Shown in pieces: positions 28,197-37,152 of a stretch of 64,000 nucleotides of DNA. The translations under genes were made by a program, and so were the position numbers. Source of the DNA: Halobacillus karajensis (GTDB lineage: Bacteria; Bacillota; Bacilli; Bacillales; Halobacillaceae); the NCBI RefSeq assembly GCF_900108515.1, contig NZ_FNWW01000002.1, positions 310,001 to 374,000 on the forward strand, in the 5' to 3' direction. The first letter of the stretch is position 1. Every line of letters starts with the position of its first letter. The notes under the pieces were generated by a model. It was not told the origin of the DNA. It saw only the letters and a program-made list of their open reading frames with translations, and did not search any database.

Positions 28197-29120
28197 TTAG
28201 CTGCGCTTGACCTGATGTCTATAAAAATCATAAGCAATAATTGTATTAGGAAAAATATTTTTTGCTTGCTCAGAAAGCTGCTCCACGGCATCTCCCTGGT
28301 AACGGGAGGAGAGATGGTTGAGGATCAACTCTCCAACACCTGCTTTTTTGGCAAGAGTAGCTGCCTGTTTAACGGTGGAGTGGTAGTAGTCACGGGCCAT
28401 ATCTTCTTCGCCCCCTGCGAAAGTTGCCTCATGAACGAGTAAATCCGCACCTTCCAAAAAGTTCACCAGTTCTGGAAGATAGCGTGTGTCCCCAAAAATA
28501 GCGATTTTACGTCCTCGTTTGGGCGGTCCCAGCACATCGTTTCGGTGAATGATTCTCCCGTCTTCCAGTTTTGTTTGCGGTTGGCTCTTAATCGTTTGAT
28601 AAAGGGGTCCCGGTTGAATCCCGAGCTCTTTCAATTTTTCCGGTTGTAGCTCTCCAAGTTTATCTTTTTCTTTCAAAATGTATCCATAGCTTTCAAGTCC
28701 ATGTTCTAACTTTACAGCTTCAACAACAAATTGCTCGTCTTCAAAAAGCTCTCCCTCTTGGACTTCTTCCACATATAGTGGATAACGAAGGTTTGTCCCG
28801 CTTAACTGCAAACTGATATCAATGTATTCTTTCAACCCACGTGGACCGTAAACGGTTACGGGTGACTCGCCACCTTGGAAAGAACGGCTGCTCAATAATC
28901 CTGGCAATCCGTAAATATGATCTCCGTGCAAGTGGGTAATGAAAATAGCCTCGATCCTTCGCGGCCTTATATTCGTATTTAATATTTGCTGTTGTGTTCC
29001 TTCTCCGCAATCAAAAACCCATGTTGTCCCGCGCTCTTCTAGAAGGCGTAGTACCAGGGAGGAAACATTGCGCTCTTTTGATGGGACACCAGATCCCGTA
29101 CCTAGAAAAAATAGTTCCAT
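28197..29120 (-). CDS. rnz: Ribonuclease Z
   Basis: Endonuclease that matures tRNA 3' ends lacking encoded CCA. Metallo-beta-lactamase motif [15 protein letters not shown], further ligands in [11 protein letters not shown] and HEATFAG, and the exosite arm around residues 150-185. ATG at 29120 ([14 protein letters not shown]) follows GGAGAG and gives 307 aa, the length of B. subtilis Rnz; the longer frame to 29171 has no ribosome site. Confidence 0.95.
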   Translation of the reverse strand: MELFFLGTGSGVPSKERNVSSLVLRLLEERGTTWVFDCGEGTQQQILNTNIRPRRIEAIFITHLHGDHIYGLPGLLSSRSFQGGESPVTVYGPRGLKEYIDISLQLSGTNLRYPLYVEEVQEGELFEDEQFVVEAVKLEHGLESYGYILKEKDKLGELQPEKLKELGIQPGPLYQTIKSQPQTKLEDGRIIHRNDVLGPPKRGRKIAIFGDTRYLPELVNFLEGADLLVHEATFAGGEEDMARDYYHSTVKQAATLAKKAGVGELILNHLSSRYQGDAVEQLSEQAKNIFPNTIIAYDFYRHQVKRS

Positions 29121-29177
29121 AGTCAACACTCTCCTACTTCTATCATCATACCACCAGAAAGCAGAGAACACACTTCA

Positions 29178-29221
29178 AAAGACAAAAAACTGCCGATGTA
29201 TTCCGGCAGTTTTTTGTCTTT
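29178..29221. terminator. Terminator between namA and rnz
   Basis: Perfect 18-base arms (29178-29195 and 29204-29221) with core aaaaaactgccg / cggcagtttttt. It follows the namA stop codon on the minus strand, so namA is a separate unit from rnz. Confidence 0.93.
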
Positions 29222-30236
29222 ACCATGCTCGTGTATATTGGCGTGGTCCTTCCAGTTCGTACCCTAATTCGTCAGCAGCCTGTTTAGGCCAGTATGGATT
29301 TCTTAAGAGCGTGCGAGCTAAGAAAATCAAATCAGCCCGTTCATTTTGTAGGATTTCTTCAGCTTGAATACCACTTGTGATCAAACCGACTGCACCTGTA
29401 TCGATTTCTGCGCCTTGTTTAATTTTTTCCGCAAAGGTTACCTGATAGCCTGGGTAAGGATCAATGGTGGCAGGGACGACACCGCCTGAGCTAACATCAA
29501 TGAAGTCGACTCCTTGTGATTTCATTTCTGATGCAAAATAAATAAAATCGTTCATTTTGTTCCCTTCTTCATGGTACTCTTCACCTGATATCCTTACAAA
29601 CAGAGGTCCATCCCATTCTTCCATTACCGCTACAATGGTTTCTTTAAGGAAGCGATAACGATTTTCACGGGAACCCCCGTATTCATCCTTTCTTTTATTT
29701 GTAAGAGGGGAGAGAAACTGATTAATGAGATATCCGTGAGCCGCATGGAGTTCAATGATGTCAAAGCCTGCTTCTTTAGCACGAGCGGCACTTGAACGAA
29801 AGGCTTTTATCGTCCGCTGAATATCGTCTTTCGTCATAGCTGTCGGGATTTTCATGGAATCACTGAAGGCTTTTGCACTTGGCGCAAATATTTCATCTTG
29901 TAAATTCGCTTTTCGACCAGCGTGAGCCAGTTGTATTCCTGCTTTCGCACCGTGACGACGGACCCCTTCAACGATTTCCTGGAGACCTTCTACATGCTTG
30001 TCATCCCATATACCGAGGTCTTCGTGAGAAATACGGCCTTCGGGTAAAACAGCTGTCGCCTCTGTGAAAATTAGTCCTACTTGTCCTGCAGCACGACTTT
30101 CGTAATGGGCCAGGTGGAAAGGCTGCGCATGTCCATCTTGATCATCAGCTGAATACATACACATGGGAGACATGACAATTCGGTTCTTTAAAGTCAGGTT
30201 TTTTATAGTATAGGGTTCGAATAATTTGTGTTTCAA
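29220..30236 (-). CDS. namA: NADPH dehydrogenase NamA (Old Yellow Enzyme, YqjM)
   Basis: FMN ene-reductase acting on activated alkenes and nitro compounds. Motifs: [14 protein letters not shown] (the Cys that tunes FMN), QLAHAGRKA (His of the active-site pair), [16 protein letters not shown] and [14 protein letters not shown] at 30236 lies seven bases after GAGGAGGA and gives 338 aa, the length of B. subtilis YqjM; the ATG at 30263 overlaps that ribosome site. Confidence 0.95.
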   Translation of the reverse strand: MKHKLFEPYTIKNLTLKNRIVMSPMCMYSADDQDGHAQPFHLAHYESRAAGQVGLIFTEATAVLPEGRISHEDLGIWDDKHVEGLQEIVEGVRRHGAKAGIQLAHAGRKANLQDEIFAPSAKAFSDSMKIPTAMTKDDIQRTIKAFRSSAARAKEAGFDIIELHAAHGYLINQFLSPLTNKRKDEYGGSRENRYRFLKETIVAVMEEWDGPLFVRISGEEYHEEGNKMNDFIYFASEMKSQGVDFIDVSSGGVVPATIDPYPGYQVTFAEKIKQGAEIDTGAVGLITSGIQAEEILQNERADLIFLARTLLRNPYWPKQAADELGYELEGPRQYTRAW

Positions 30237-30263
30237 TGCGGATCCTCCTCTAAGTTTCGTCAA

Positions 30264-30636
30264 AACGGCTATGATTCTATAGAATGGTGCCAGATGTCAG
30301 GTCGTTCAGTTCCAATACGGGTCCACAGATGATTGAATGATGGACCGGAGAAGAACAACGATTGGTCCAACCATATAAATAAAATACCAAAAGGTTGTTT
30401 ATTGTGCTAATGATTTGAACGACAAGCTTTGAAGATTAGGGTCTTGGAGTACACTCGAAAAAGGCAAAAAAGCAGGGGAATCGAATGAAAAATTTTATTC
30501 AAAACCGTTCCGTTAAAGTCTAATTTCTTATAAAAAATTGGTTCGGTTTTTTCAAAAAAGAAAAAAGGCGCCAAAGATAAAAGCGGCGCCTATCGACTAT
30601 ATTATTCTCTAAAATTTTAATGTTTATCTTTTGCAA
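30264..30636. other. Intergenic region without gene
   Basis: About 370 bases, AT-rich, between two minus-strand genes. Only one clear structure: ggcgcc (30567-30572) facing ggcgcc (30584-30590 region) within aaaaaaggcgcc...ggcgcct, a weak hairpin downstream of no known plus-strand gene. It should contain the namA promoter, which I could not define. No reading frame with a ribosome site was found. Confidence 0.4.
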
Positions 30637-31383
30637 TTAACGGTTTCGTCTTTTTCTAAAAAGGTCGCGGTATTCTATAGCTTGATGAGGCACATCTGTG
30701 AAAATACCAGAGACGCCTAGGCTGTAACATTTTTTCATCATGGATGGCCGATTAACTGTATAGATTCGAAGGTCGAGCTTTTCTTTGCGGCAACGTTTGA
30801 CTAGTTTTTTATCTAGAAGTCGGTGCTTCACGTGTAAGGCCTCACATTGTATTGACCTGGCATACTGAGGGAGCTTTCTCATTTTTGTGGATGTTAAAAA
30901 GGCTGTTTGAATAGACGGGTTAATTTCTTTCATTCTGAGGAGAGAGTCTGAATTAAAACTTGAAATCACCGTACGTTCCAATACATGATACCTTTTAAGA
31001 GATTCGTAGACAATTCGCTCAATATTTTTATATTCAATAACATTGGTTTTTAATTCGATATTTAAAAACATAGGTTGATCTCGAAACCAGCGAAGGAACT
31101 CGTCGAGTGTTACAATGTAGATATCAGAAAATTCCGAGGAAAACCAGCTTCCTGCATCAAGCAGACGTAGCTGAGCATATGTATAATCTTGTACGAATCC
31201 AGTCCCATTTGTAGTACGTCTAAGGTTTTCGTCATGAATGAGAACAGGGACTTGGTCCTTGGTGAGCTGGACATCTGTTTCGATCCCATCTGCTCCTGCT
31301 GCCCGTGCCAGTTCAAAGGCGGGCATGGTGTTTTCGGGTGCCAGTTTACTCGCTCCTCTATGAGCATAAATAAGGGTTTTCAT
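30637..31383 (-). CDS. Glycerophosphodiester phosphodiesterase family protein
   Basis: GDPD-fold enzyme that cleaves glycerophosphodiesters to glycerol 3-phosphate and an alcohol. AHRGASKLAPENT (metal and catalytic His), GIETDVQLTKDQVPVLIHDE (Glu, Asp and second His), and IELKTNV are all present. ATG at 31383 (MKTLIYAHRGAS) follows GAGGTG, giving 248 aa and no signal peptide, so it is cytosolic like B. subtilis YqiK. The frame extends to 31440 but this overlaps the divergent gene's leader. Confidence 0.9.
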   Translation of the reverse strand: MKTLIYAHRGASKLAPENTMPAFELARAAGADGIETDVQLTKDQVPVLIHDENLRRTTNGTGFVQDYTYAQLRLLDAGSWFSSEFSDIYIVTLDEFLRWFRDQPMFLNIELKTNVIEYKNIERIVYESLKRYHVLERTVISSFNSDSLLRMKEINPSIQTAFLTSTKMRKLPQYARSIQCEALHVKHRLLDKKLVKRCRKEKLDLRIYTVNRPSMMKKCYSLGVSGIFTDVPHQAIEYRDLFRKRRNR

Positions 31384-31467
31384 TTTGTGACGTTCACCTC
31401 TTCCAGGTAGCTTATGGGTTTGATTGTGTTTGATTATCAAAAAAAAGTCAATAAGGAGTTGACCTCT

Positions 31468-33093
31468 ATGACAGTATGGCAGACGAAGGATCAGTTAACA
31501 GATTTGTTATGTTCTCTTGTAGAATATCCAAGTATTACAAACAGTAATGAGGAAATTGCGATCATCGAATACTTATATTATATTTTGGAAGATCGCGATT
31601 ATTATAAAAAACGTCCCGGGCATCTTAAATTACACCCTCTCGATGATGGGCGTCAGCTTCTTACAGCATTAGTCAAAAAAGAGGATGCGAAAGAAACGCT
31701 CGTTTTGATCTCCCACGTGGATGTGGTAGGGATAGAAGATTATGGGTCTTATCAGAATCTAGCTTTCTACCCGCGTGAGCTTACTCAAGAACTACATAAG
31801 AATATCGAGGATTTACCTAAAGAAGCCGCCAGGGATCTTGAGTCAGGGAAATGGCTGTTTGGCCGTGGAATAATGGATATGAAAGCAGGATTAACTGTCC
31901 ACTTATCGTTATTAGAAAAGGCGATGGCTGGTGAGTTTGATGGCAATATTATGCTGGTAGCTGTTCCTGATGAAGAGGTCAATTCAGAAGGAATGCTCGC
32001 AGCACTTCCCGCGCTTGCGGAAATCAGAGATAAAGAAGAGTTGGTTTATAAGGCTGCTCTTAACGGCGAGCCGATGTTCAGTAAATACCCGGGCGATTCT
32101 GCTTATTATTTGTATACAGGTTCGATAGGAAAGACGCTGCCGGGGTTTTTATGTTATGGCAAAGAAACACATGCAGGTGAACCATTTGGTGGTTTGAATG
32201 CAAACCTAATGGTAAGTTACCTTGCACAGGAAATGGAGTTGAATGAGGCGTTCATCGAGAAGGTAGGGGAGGAGCGGACCCCGCCTCCACTTAGTCTGAT
32301 GCAGCGGGATTTGAAGTTTGAGTATTCCGTTCAGACGCCTCAAGCGGCAGTAGCCATGTACAATGTTCTTTATATGAAGCAATCGATTAATGATTTAAAT
32401 GAGAAGTTGCTGCAAGCGGCTCAACGGGCAAAAGCAAAGATTATTAATCATTATCACCATCAGGCTTCTTTTTACTTAGAGGGAACGCAAACGTCGGCTT
32501 TTCACCCTGATATTACGATTTTGACGTATGATCAATTGTATAAAGAAGCGGTTGATCGCTACGGTAAGATGGAAGTGGACCGACGTCAAAATCGGTTAGT
32601 TAATTTACGCGCTCAGGGAGATCGTGACTTTTCTACAACGCTTGTTCAGAGTCTGGCTTCATTGTGTAAAGACATTAGTCCAATGATCGTTCTATTTTAC
32701 AGTCCGCCTTTTTACCCATCTGTCTCATCCCATGATGATCCTCTCATTCAGCATGGGGCAAAAATAGCCATGGATTATGCAAAAGAAACATATGGGGAGG
32801 ACCTGGAAGTCATGGAATATTTTACAGGTTTATCTGATTTGAGCTTTATTGGGCCGACATCATCAACCTCATCTTTATCTGATTTGACGAAGCAAATGCC
32901 TATTCATGGCAATGGCTTTGAATGGCCAGTGGAAGTGATGGAATCGATTACTATGCCGATTATCAATATAGGACCACTGGGGAGAGATCCTCACCAATGG
33001 ACCGAACGTCTGGAGTTATCTTACAGTTTCGATAAGCTCCCCAAGATTTTGACCCATGTAATCCATGAAATATTCAAGAAAGAGAAAGTTTAA
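31468..33093 (+). CDS. yqjN: RocB-like M20 peptidase family protein YqjN
   Basis: Member of the M20 group related to RocB (arginine utilisation). Metal ligands: LISHVDVVG (His), RGIMDMKAGLTVHL (Asp), PDEEVNSEGMLAAL (Glu-Glu); the C-terminal part carries SDLSFIGPTSSTSSL and PIINIGPLGRDPHQWTERL. ATG 31468 follows AAGGAG and gives 541 aa, near B. subtilis YqjN (about 547). The ORF extends upstream to 31414 without a ribosome site. Substrate unknown, presumably an amidated amino acid. Confidence 0.9.
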   Translation: MTVWQTKDQLTDLLCSLVEYPSITNSNEEIAIIEYLYYILEDRDYYKKRPGHLKLHPLDDGRQLLTALVKKEDAKETLVLISHVDVVGIEDYGSYQNLAFYPRELTQELHKNIEDLPKEAARDLESGKWLFGRGIMDMKAGLTVHLSLLEKAMAGEFDGNIMLVAVPDEEVNSEGMLAALPALAEIRDKEELVYKAALNGEPMFSKYPGDSAYYLYTGSIGKTLPGFLCYGKETHAGEPFGGLNANLMVSYLAQEMELNEAFIEKVGEERTPPPLSLMQRDLKFEYSVQTPQAAVAMYNVLYMKQSINDLNEKLLQAAQRAKAKIINHYHHQASFYLEGTQTSAFHPDITILTYDQLYKEAVDRYGKMEVDRRQNRLVNLRAQGDRDFSTTLVQSLASLCKDISPMIVLFYSPPFYPSVSSHDDPLIQHGAKIAMDYAKETYGEDLEVMEYFTGLSDLSFIGPTSSTSSLSDLTKQMPIHGNGFEWPVEVMESITMPIINIGPLGRDPHQWTERLELSYSFDKLPKILTHVIHEIFKKEKV

Positions 33094-33138
33094 AATAGCT
33101 TCTTATGATCCAAGAGATTACAAGGAATCATTTGATAC

Positions 33139-33175
33139 GAAAAAGAGTCTGGATTAAATTCCAGACTCTTTTTCT
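33139..33175. terminator. Bidirectional terminator
   Basis: Perfect 14-base arms gaaaaagagtctgg (33139-33152) / ccagactctttttc (33161-33174) between the convergent yqjN and abgT-type genes. Confidence 0.92.
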
Positions 33176-33183
33176 AAAATGGT

Positions 33184-34710
33184 TTATCCGTTGTAATAGA
33201 AACCTGCTCCCGGGCCGATTTCAGCTCCAGGAATCAGCATCCAAATTAATAGCATGATGATCCATACAATAGAGAAGACAATAGAATATGGAAGCATTGT
33301 TGAGATCAATGTACCTATTCCAACTTTCTTATCGTATTTCTGGGCAAAGGCAATAACAATGGCAAAATATGGCATCAATGGTGAGATAATGTTCGTCGTA
33401 GAGTCAGCAATTCTGTAAGCTAGTGTAGTAAGCTCTGGAGAATAACCGAGCTGCATCATCAATGGAACAAAGACTGGAGCCATAATAGCCCATTTAGCTG
33501 AAGAACTTCCGATGAACAAGTTGATAAATCCAGCAACAAAAATGAAGGCAATAATTAAACCGATCCCAGTGAAACCGATAGAGTCAAGGAATTCTGCACC
33601 ACTTACTGCAATCACTTTTCCTAAGTTTGTGTGGTTGAAGTATGCCACGAACTGACCGGCTGTGAAAGCAAGGACGATGTAAATTCCCATACTTGCCATC
33701 GTTTCTGACATCTGATTGGCAACATCTTTATCACTTTTGATTTCTTTTGTGATTTTTCCATATACGTAACCAGGAATGAAGAACATAATTAGAATCACCG
33801 GCACTAAACTGTGGAAGAATGGTGATGCTAAGAAATCATCGGGGTCGCGTAATGGTCCCCAGGATGGTACAACAAGAAGGGACAACAGGCCAACCGTGAT
33901 GACAAATGCAATTAATGCTCCAATCATACCTTTTTTCTCAATTGGGGAGATATAATCTACTTCTTCTTTTACCCCGCCTTTGTATTCGCCAAGGCGCGGC
34001 TCGACAAGCTTGTCTGTCACAAACGTACCTACTATGGTCAAGACGAAGACCGATACAAACATGAAGTAATAGTTCATCGTGTAAAGGATTGTATCTGCGT
34101 AGGCAGGATCGATAGTTGCTGCCGCCTGAATGGTTAAATCACCTAGTAAGGGATCCAGTGATGTCAGTAGTAAGTTGGCACTAAAGCCAGCGGAGACACC
34201 TGCAAATGCAGCAGCCAAACCGGCTAGCGGATGACGCCCTAGACCAGCAAATAGAACGGCTCCTAGAGGAGTTAATACAACATATCCGGCATCTGCAGCC
34301 ATACTGGACATAATTCCACCGAAGACAAGCGCTGCTGTCATAAGAGAGCGCGGTACGGAAGTTACAAGACCGCGAAGCATGGCGCTGATTAAGCCGGAAC
34401 GCTCAGCAATTCCGATACCAAGCATTGTAACAAGTACGGTTCCGAGCGGAGCGAAACCTACGAAGTTTTCAACCATGCTTTCAAAAATGTATTGAATGCC
34501 GTCATTGGAAAGCAGATTGACGACTTGTAAGGTCTCGCCGGTAGCTGGGTCTTCGACTTCCACATTCATTGTGGAGAAAATCCAGGAAGCGACGATAACC
34601 ATGAGTGCAAATATTGCGAACAATGTGACAGGGTGAGGCAATTTGTTCCCGACACGCTCAATCCAGTCGAGTATACGCATTGTCAGCCCTTTCTTTTCTT
34701 GGGGTTCCAT
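33184..34710 (-). CDS. AbgT family transporter
   Basis: Integral membrane protein of the AbgT family (p-aminobenzoyl-glutamate uptake; some members export sulfonamides). About 11 hydrophobic segments are visible, starting with LPHPVTLFAIFALMVIVASW. Family motifs include LLTSLDPLLGD, the hairpin LNLFIGSSSAKWAIMAPVFVPL and SPLMPYFAIVIAFAQKY. 508 aa is normal. ATG with GGAGGAAG. It is divergent from yqjP. Adjacent peptidase YqjN raises the possibility of uptake followed by hydrolysis, which is inference. Confidence 0.9.
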   Translation of the reverse strand: MEPQEKKGLTMRILDWIERVGNKLPHPVTLFAIFALMVIVASWIFSTMNVEVEDPATGETLQVVNLLSNDGIQYIFESMVENFVGFAPLGTVLVTMLGIGIAERSGLISAMLRGLVTSVPRSLMTAALVFGGIMSSMAADAGYVVLTPLGAVLFAGLGRHPLAGLAAAFAGVSAGFSANLLLTSLDPLLGDLTIQAAATIDPAYADTILYTMNYYFMFVSVFVLTIVGTFVTDKLVEPRLGEYKGGVKEEVDYISPIEKKGMIGALIAFVITVGLLSLLVVPSWGPLRDPDDFLASPFFHSLVPVILIMFFIPGYVYGKITKEIKSDKDVANQMSETMASMGIYIVLAFTAGQFVAYFNHTNLGKVIAVSGAEFLDSIGFTGIGLIIAFIFVAGFINLFIGSSSAKWAIMAPVFVPLMMQLGYSPELTTLAYRIADSTTNIISPLMPYFAIVIAFAQKYDKKVGIGTLISTMLPYSIVFSIVWIIMLLIWMLIPGAEIGPGAGFYYNG

Positions 34711-34886
34711 GATCTTCCTCCTTGTTTGACCTATACACTAAATTTAATTTTACAATGCCGCGTTAAAGTATAATCAAAAGTGATTTTTATTTGAAGTCTT
34801 TTGGAAAAAGTCCCACTAGTAAAAGAATTACGAATAATGAGACGTGCTGTAAATTTGTCATATTTAAGGAAAATAACTCCTATACA

Positions 34887-34917
34887 TGCTACAATATAAG
34901 AAATGAATGATCATTCA
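34887..34917 (+). promoter_or_regulatory. Promoter and palindromic operator of yqjP-yqjQ
   Basis: Extended -10 TGCTACAAT (34887-34895) is followed by the perfect 14-base palindrome TGAATGATCATTCA (34904-34917), which would lie just after the start site. TGAATGA half-sites are typical of TetR-family operators; B. subtilis FadR uses the same half-site with a 4-base gap. A repressor binding here would block transcription. The regulator is not encoded next to it. Confidence 0.6.
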
Positions 34918-34932
34918 GTGTGGAGGAAGTGT

Positions 34933-35895
34933 ATGAAGATATTGAAGGATACCATTAAACAATTAACCTTGCCGACCCCGTATGCGGTTGGTGATGTACA
35001 TGTGTACTTATTAATAGGACACCGATTAACGCTTGTAGATGCGGGTGTTAAGACAGAAGATTGCTGGAACGTATTTGTTGAACAGTTAAAGGGACTCGGG
35101 TATCGGCCGGAAGATATTGACCAAGTCATCCTGACTCATCATCACCCCGATCATACAGGACTTGTTGAACGCTTGCCAAACGTGGATACAATCGCCGGTC
35201 ATGTGAAGTTGAAGCCATGGCTTGAAAGGGACGAGGAGTATTTTGATCGTTACGAATCATTTTTTCAGAACATATACAAGGAGTCAGGCGTTCCGGATCG
35301 TTATCTTCCTTTATTGAAAGGGATAAGAAAAACACTGAAATGGACATCAAAAGGAAAACTAACTCATGAATTGTCGGAGGGGGATAGGCTGCCGGGGCAT
35401 GAGGAGTGGATCACAATAGAAACACCTGGCCATGCCCAAAGTCATCTCTCTTTTTTAAGGGAAGAAGATGGGGCTTTTATTGGAGGAGATCATCTGCTTT
35501 CCCATATTTCGTCAAACCCTTTACTAGAACCTCCTTACCAAGCTGGGGCACCGCGCCCAAGACCTTTATTACAATACCGCCACTCTATGGAAAAATTGTT
35601 GGGTAGAACCATCACTACCGTTTATCCCGGGCATGGGAAGATATTTAATCATGCCCATATGCTGATACCAGATCGCTTGAAGAAACAGGAGCAACGGGCC
35701 AATAAAGTGTTGGCCATGTTTAATGAAGGTGCATTGCGTGCATATGATGTATGCAAGCGTCTATTCCCCAAACATATAGAGAATCAATTTGGTTTAACAA
35801 TGTCAGAAACCATCGGACAGCTGGATTATCTAGAGAAAATAGGGGAGTTGACTGTCTCCTATGAGGACGGAGAAAAATTATATACGATAAAATAG
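34933..35895 (+). CDS. yqjP: MBL-fold metallo-hydrolase YqjP
   Basis: Metallo-beta-lactamase-fold hydrolase with LTHHHPDHTGLVE (HxHxDH), TPGHAQSHLSF and GGDHLLSH, ending in VYPGHGKIF and a winged-helix-like C-terminal domain (about 240-320). ATG 34933 follows GGAGGA and gives 320 aa; the earlier ATG at 34903 falls on the operator palindrome. Stop is 10 bases before the YqjQ start, so both are coupled. Resembles B. subtilis YqjP. Substrate unknown; the fold of this subgroup often handles thioesters. Confidence 0.88.
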   Translation: MKILKDTIKQLTLPTPYAVGDVHVYLLIGHRLTLVDAGVKTEDCWNVFVEQLKGLGYRPEDIDQVILTHHHPDHTGLVERLPNVDTIAGHVKLKPWLERDEEYFDRYESFFQNIYKESGVPDRYLPLLKGIRKTLKWTSKGKLTHELSEGDRLPGHEEWITIETPGHAQSHLSFLREEDGAFIGGDHLLSHISSNPLLEPPYQAGAPRPRPLLQYRHSMEKLLGRTITTVYPGHGKIFNHAHMLIPDRLKKQEQRANKVLAMFNEGALRAYDVCKRLFPKHIENQFGLTMSETIGQLDYLEKIGELTVSYEDGEKLYTIK

Positions 35896-35904
35896 GTGAT
35901 GAGT

Positions 35905-36699
35905 ATGAATGAACGAGTAAAGGGAAAGAAAGTTTTAATTACAGGAGCGTCAAGCGGTATTGGTGAATTTCTTGCTATTCACGTAGCAAGAGAAGGAGGG
36001 ACACCAATTCTCGTGGCCCGTACCGCCCACAAGCTGGAAATCATCGCAGAAAAAATTGAAGAGGCATTTGGAATTCAAAGTTCATGGTATAAAGCAGATT
36101 TGGCTAATGATGCAGAATGGAAAGATACGATCGACCGTATCTGTTATGAACATGGTTCCATAGATGGGTTAATTAACAATGCGGGGATTGCCGTCTTTGC
36201 CAATGTGGCGGAATCCAACTGGCAGGATATAGAGCGAATGCTGTCCATTAATGTAAAATCTCTGTTCCGAACCACCCACCAATTGCTTCCGCACCTAGTG
36301 AAGCGCGGTGAAGGTCATATTATTAATATCGCCTCCCAGGCAGGGAAGATTGCCACCCCAAAATCAGCGGTATATTCAGCAACGAAGCACGCAGTTATCG
36401 GTTTTACGAATGCATTAAGAATGGAAGTGGAGCCTCAGGGGATATTTGTTACATCTGTTAATCTCGGCCCCGTGAGGACGAAGTTCTTCCAGCAAGCTGA
36501 CCCAACCGGTAATTATGAGAAGACGGTAGATAAAATCATGCTGGACCCAAACCGGGTGGCCCGAACAGTGGTGGCTCATCTATTTACAAAGCAGCGGGAA
36601 ATAAATATACCTTCATGGATGGATTCTGGAAGCAAAGTTTATTCCCTTGCCCCTGTGGCGATGGAAAAGATCATGCAAAAACAATTCAACAAGAAATAA
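35905..36699 (+). CDS. yqjQ: Short-chain dehydrogenase/reductase YqjQ
   Basis: Rossmann-fold oxidoreductase: TGASSGIGE cofactor loop, NNAGIAV, catalytic Ser in NIASQAGK and Tyr-Lys in YSATKH. About 264 aa from ATG 35905, chosen for AGGTG six bases upstream; ATG 35899 and GTG 35896 are alternatives. A lone C-terminal hydrophobic segment is not evident. Operon with yqjP. The substrate is probably a ketone or hydroxyacyl compound but nothing in the sequence tells which. Confidence 0.9.
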   Translation: MNERVKGKKVLITGASSGIGEFLAIHVAREGGTPILVARTAHKLEIIAEKIEEAFGIQSSWYKADLANDAEWKDTIDRICYEHGSIDGLINNAGIAVFANVAESNWQDIERMLSINVKSLFRTTHQLLPHLVKRGEGHIINIASQAGKIATPKSAVYSATKHAVIGFTNALRMEVEPQGIFVTSVNLGPVRTKFFQQADPTGNYEKTVDKIMLDPNRVARTVVAHLFTKQREINIPSWMDSGSKVYSLAPVAMEKIMQKQFNKK

Positions 36700-36702
36700 G
36701 CC

Positions 36703-36737
36703 AAACCTCTTTCCATTTGTTGGGAAGAGGTTTTTTC
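36703..36737 (+). terminator. Terminator of yqjPQ
   Basis: Arms aaacctctttcc (36703-36714) and gggaagaggttt (36722-36733), then T-run. Confidence 0.85.
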
Positions 36738-36811
36738 GTGCTGATTATGGAAAAAAATGTATGAACTGGTCAGTTAATAATTTCCAATCCCTTGAAAGGG
36801 TATGAATGTGA

Positions 36812-36989
36812 CATGTGATCCCGGAAATGGATGGGTTCCAATTGTTTGAATATCCGCCTCCGGAGTAAAGTTCCGCTTCTTATCATTAGTGCAAAGCAAG
36901 AAGACGAATCCAAGATAAAGGGTCTGGATATAGGTGCTGATGATTACCTAATTAAGCCTTTTAGTCCGCTGGCAGATACCTTTGAGTGA
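36812..36989 (+). pseudogene. Decayed OmpR-type response regulator fragment
   Basis: In frame with 36821 the sequence reads IPEMDGFQLFE, the post-phosphoacceptor segment of a receiver domain. It then stops (TAA at 36866), while a different frame from 36867 continues KVPLLIISAKQEDESKIKGL, DIGADDYLIKPFSPLAD and a TGA at 36987. Together they give the second half of a receiver domain with a frameshift or deletion between them. The phosphoacceptor Asp region, DNA-binding domain and start are absent. It is a relic of a two-component gene lost here. Confidence 0.85.
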
Positions 36990-37091
36990 CGGAACGCATT
37001 CATTCCGAAACCGGTCCCTTTTTCTATTGGCCTTTCTTTGTTGGGAATATTTGTATGACCTGGTCTAACAAAAATTAGCAGTAATTGGTAC

Positions 37092-37120
37092 TTGCGGTTA
37101 CGAACATATATTCGCATAAT
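37092..37120 (+). promoter_or_regulatory. SOS promoter of yqjW with LexA box in the spacer
   Basis: TTGCGG (37092-37097), 17 bases, CATAAT (37115-37120). CGAACATATATTCG (37101-37114) lies within the spacer and fits the LexA consensus CGAAC-N4-GTTCG with one mismatch. Confidence 0.72.
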
Positions 37121-37152
37121 GAGGATATACTTATAAAGGAGGTGGAGGCGAT

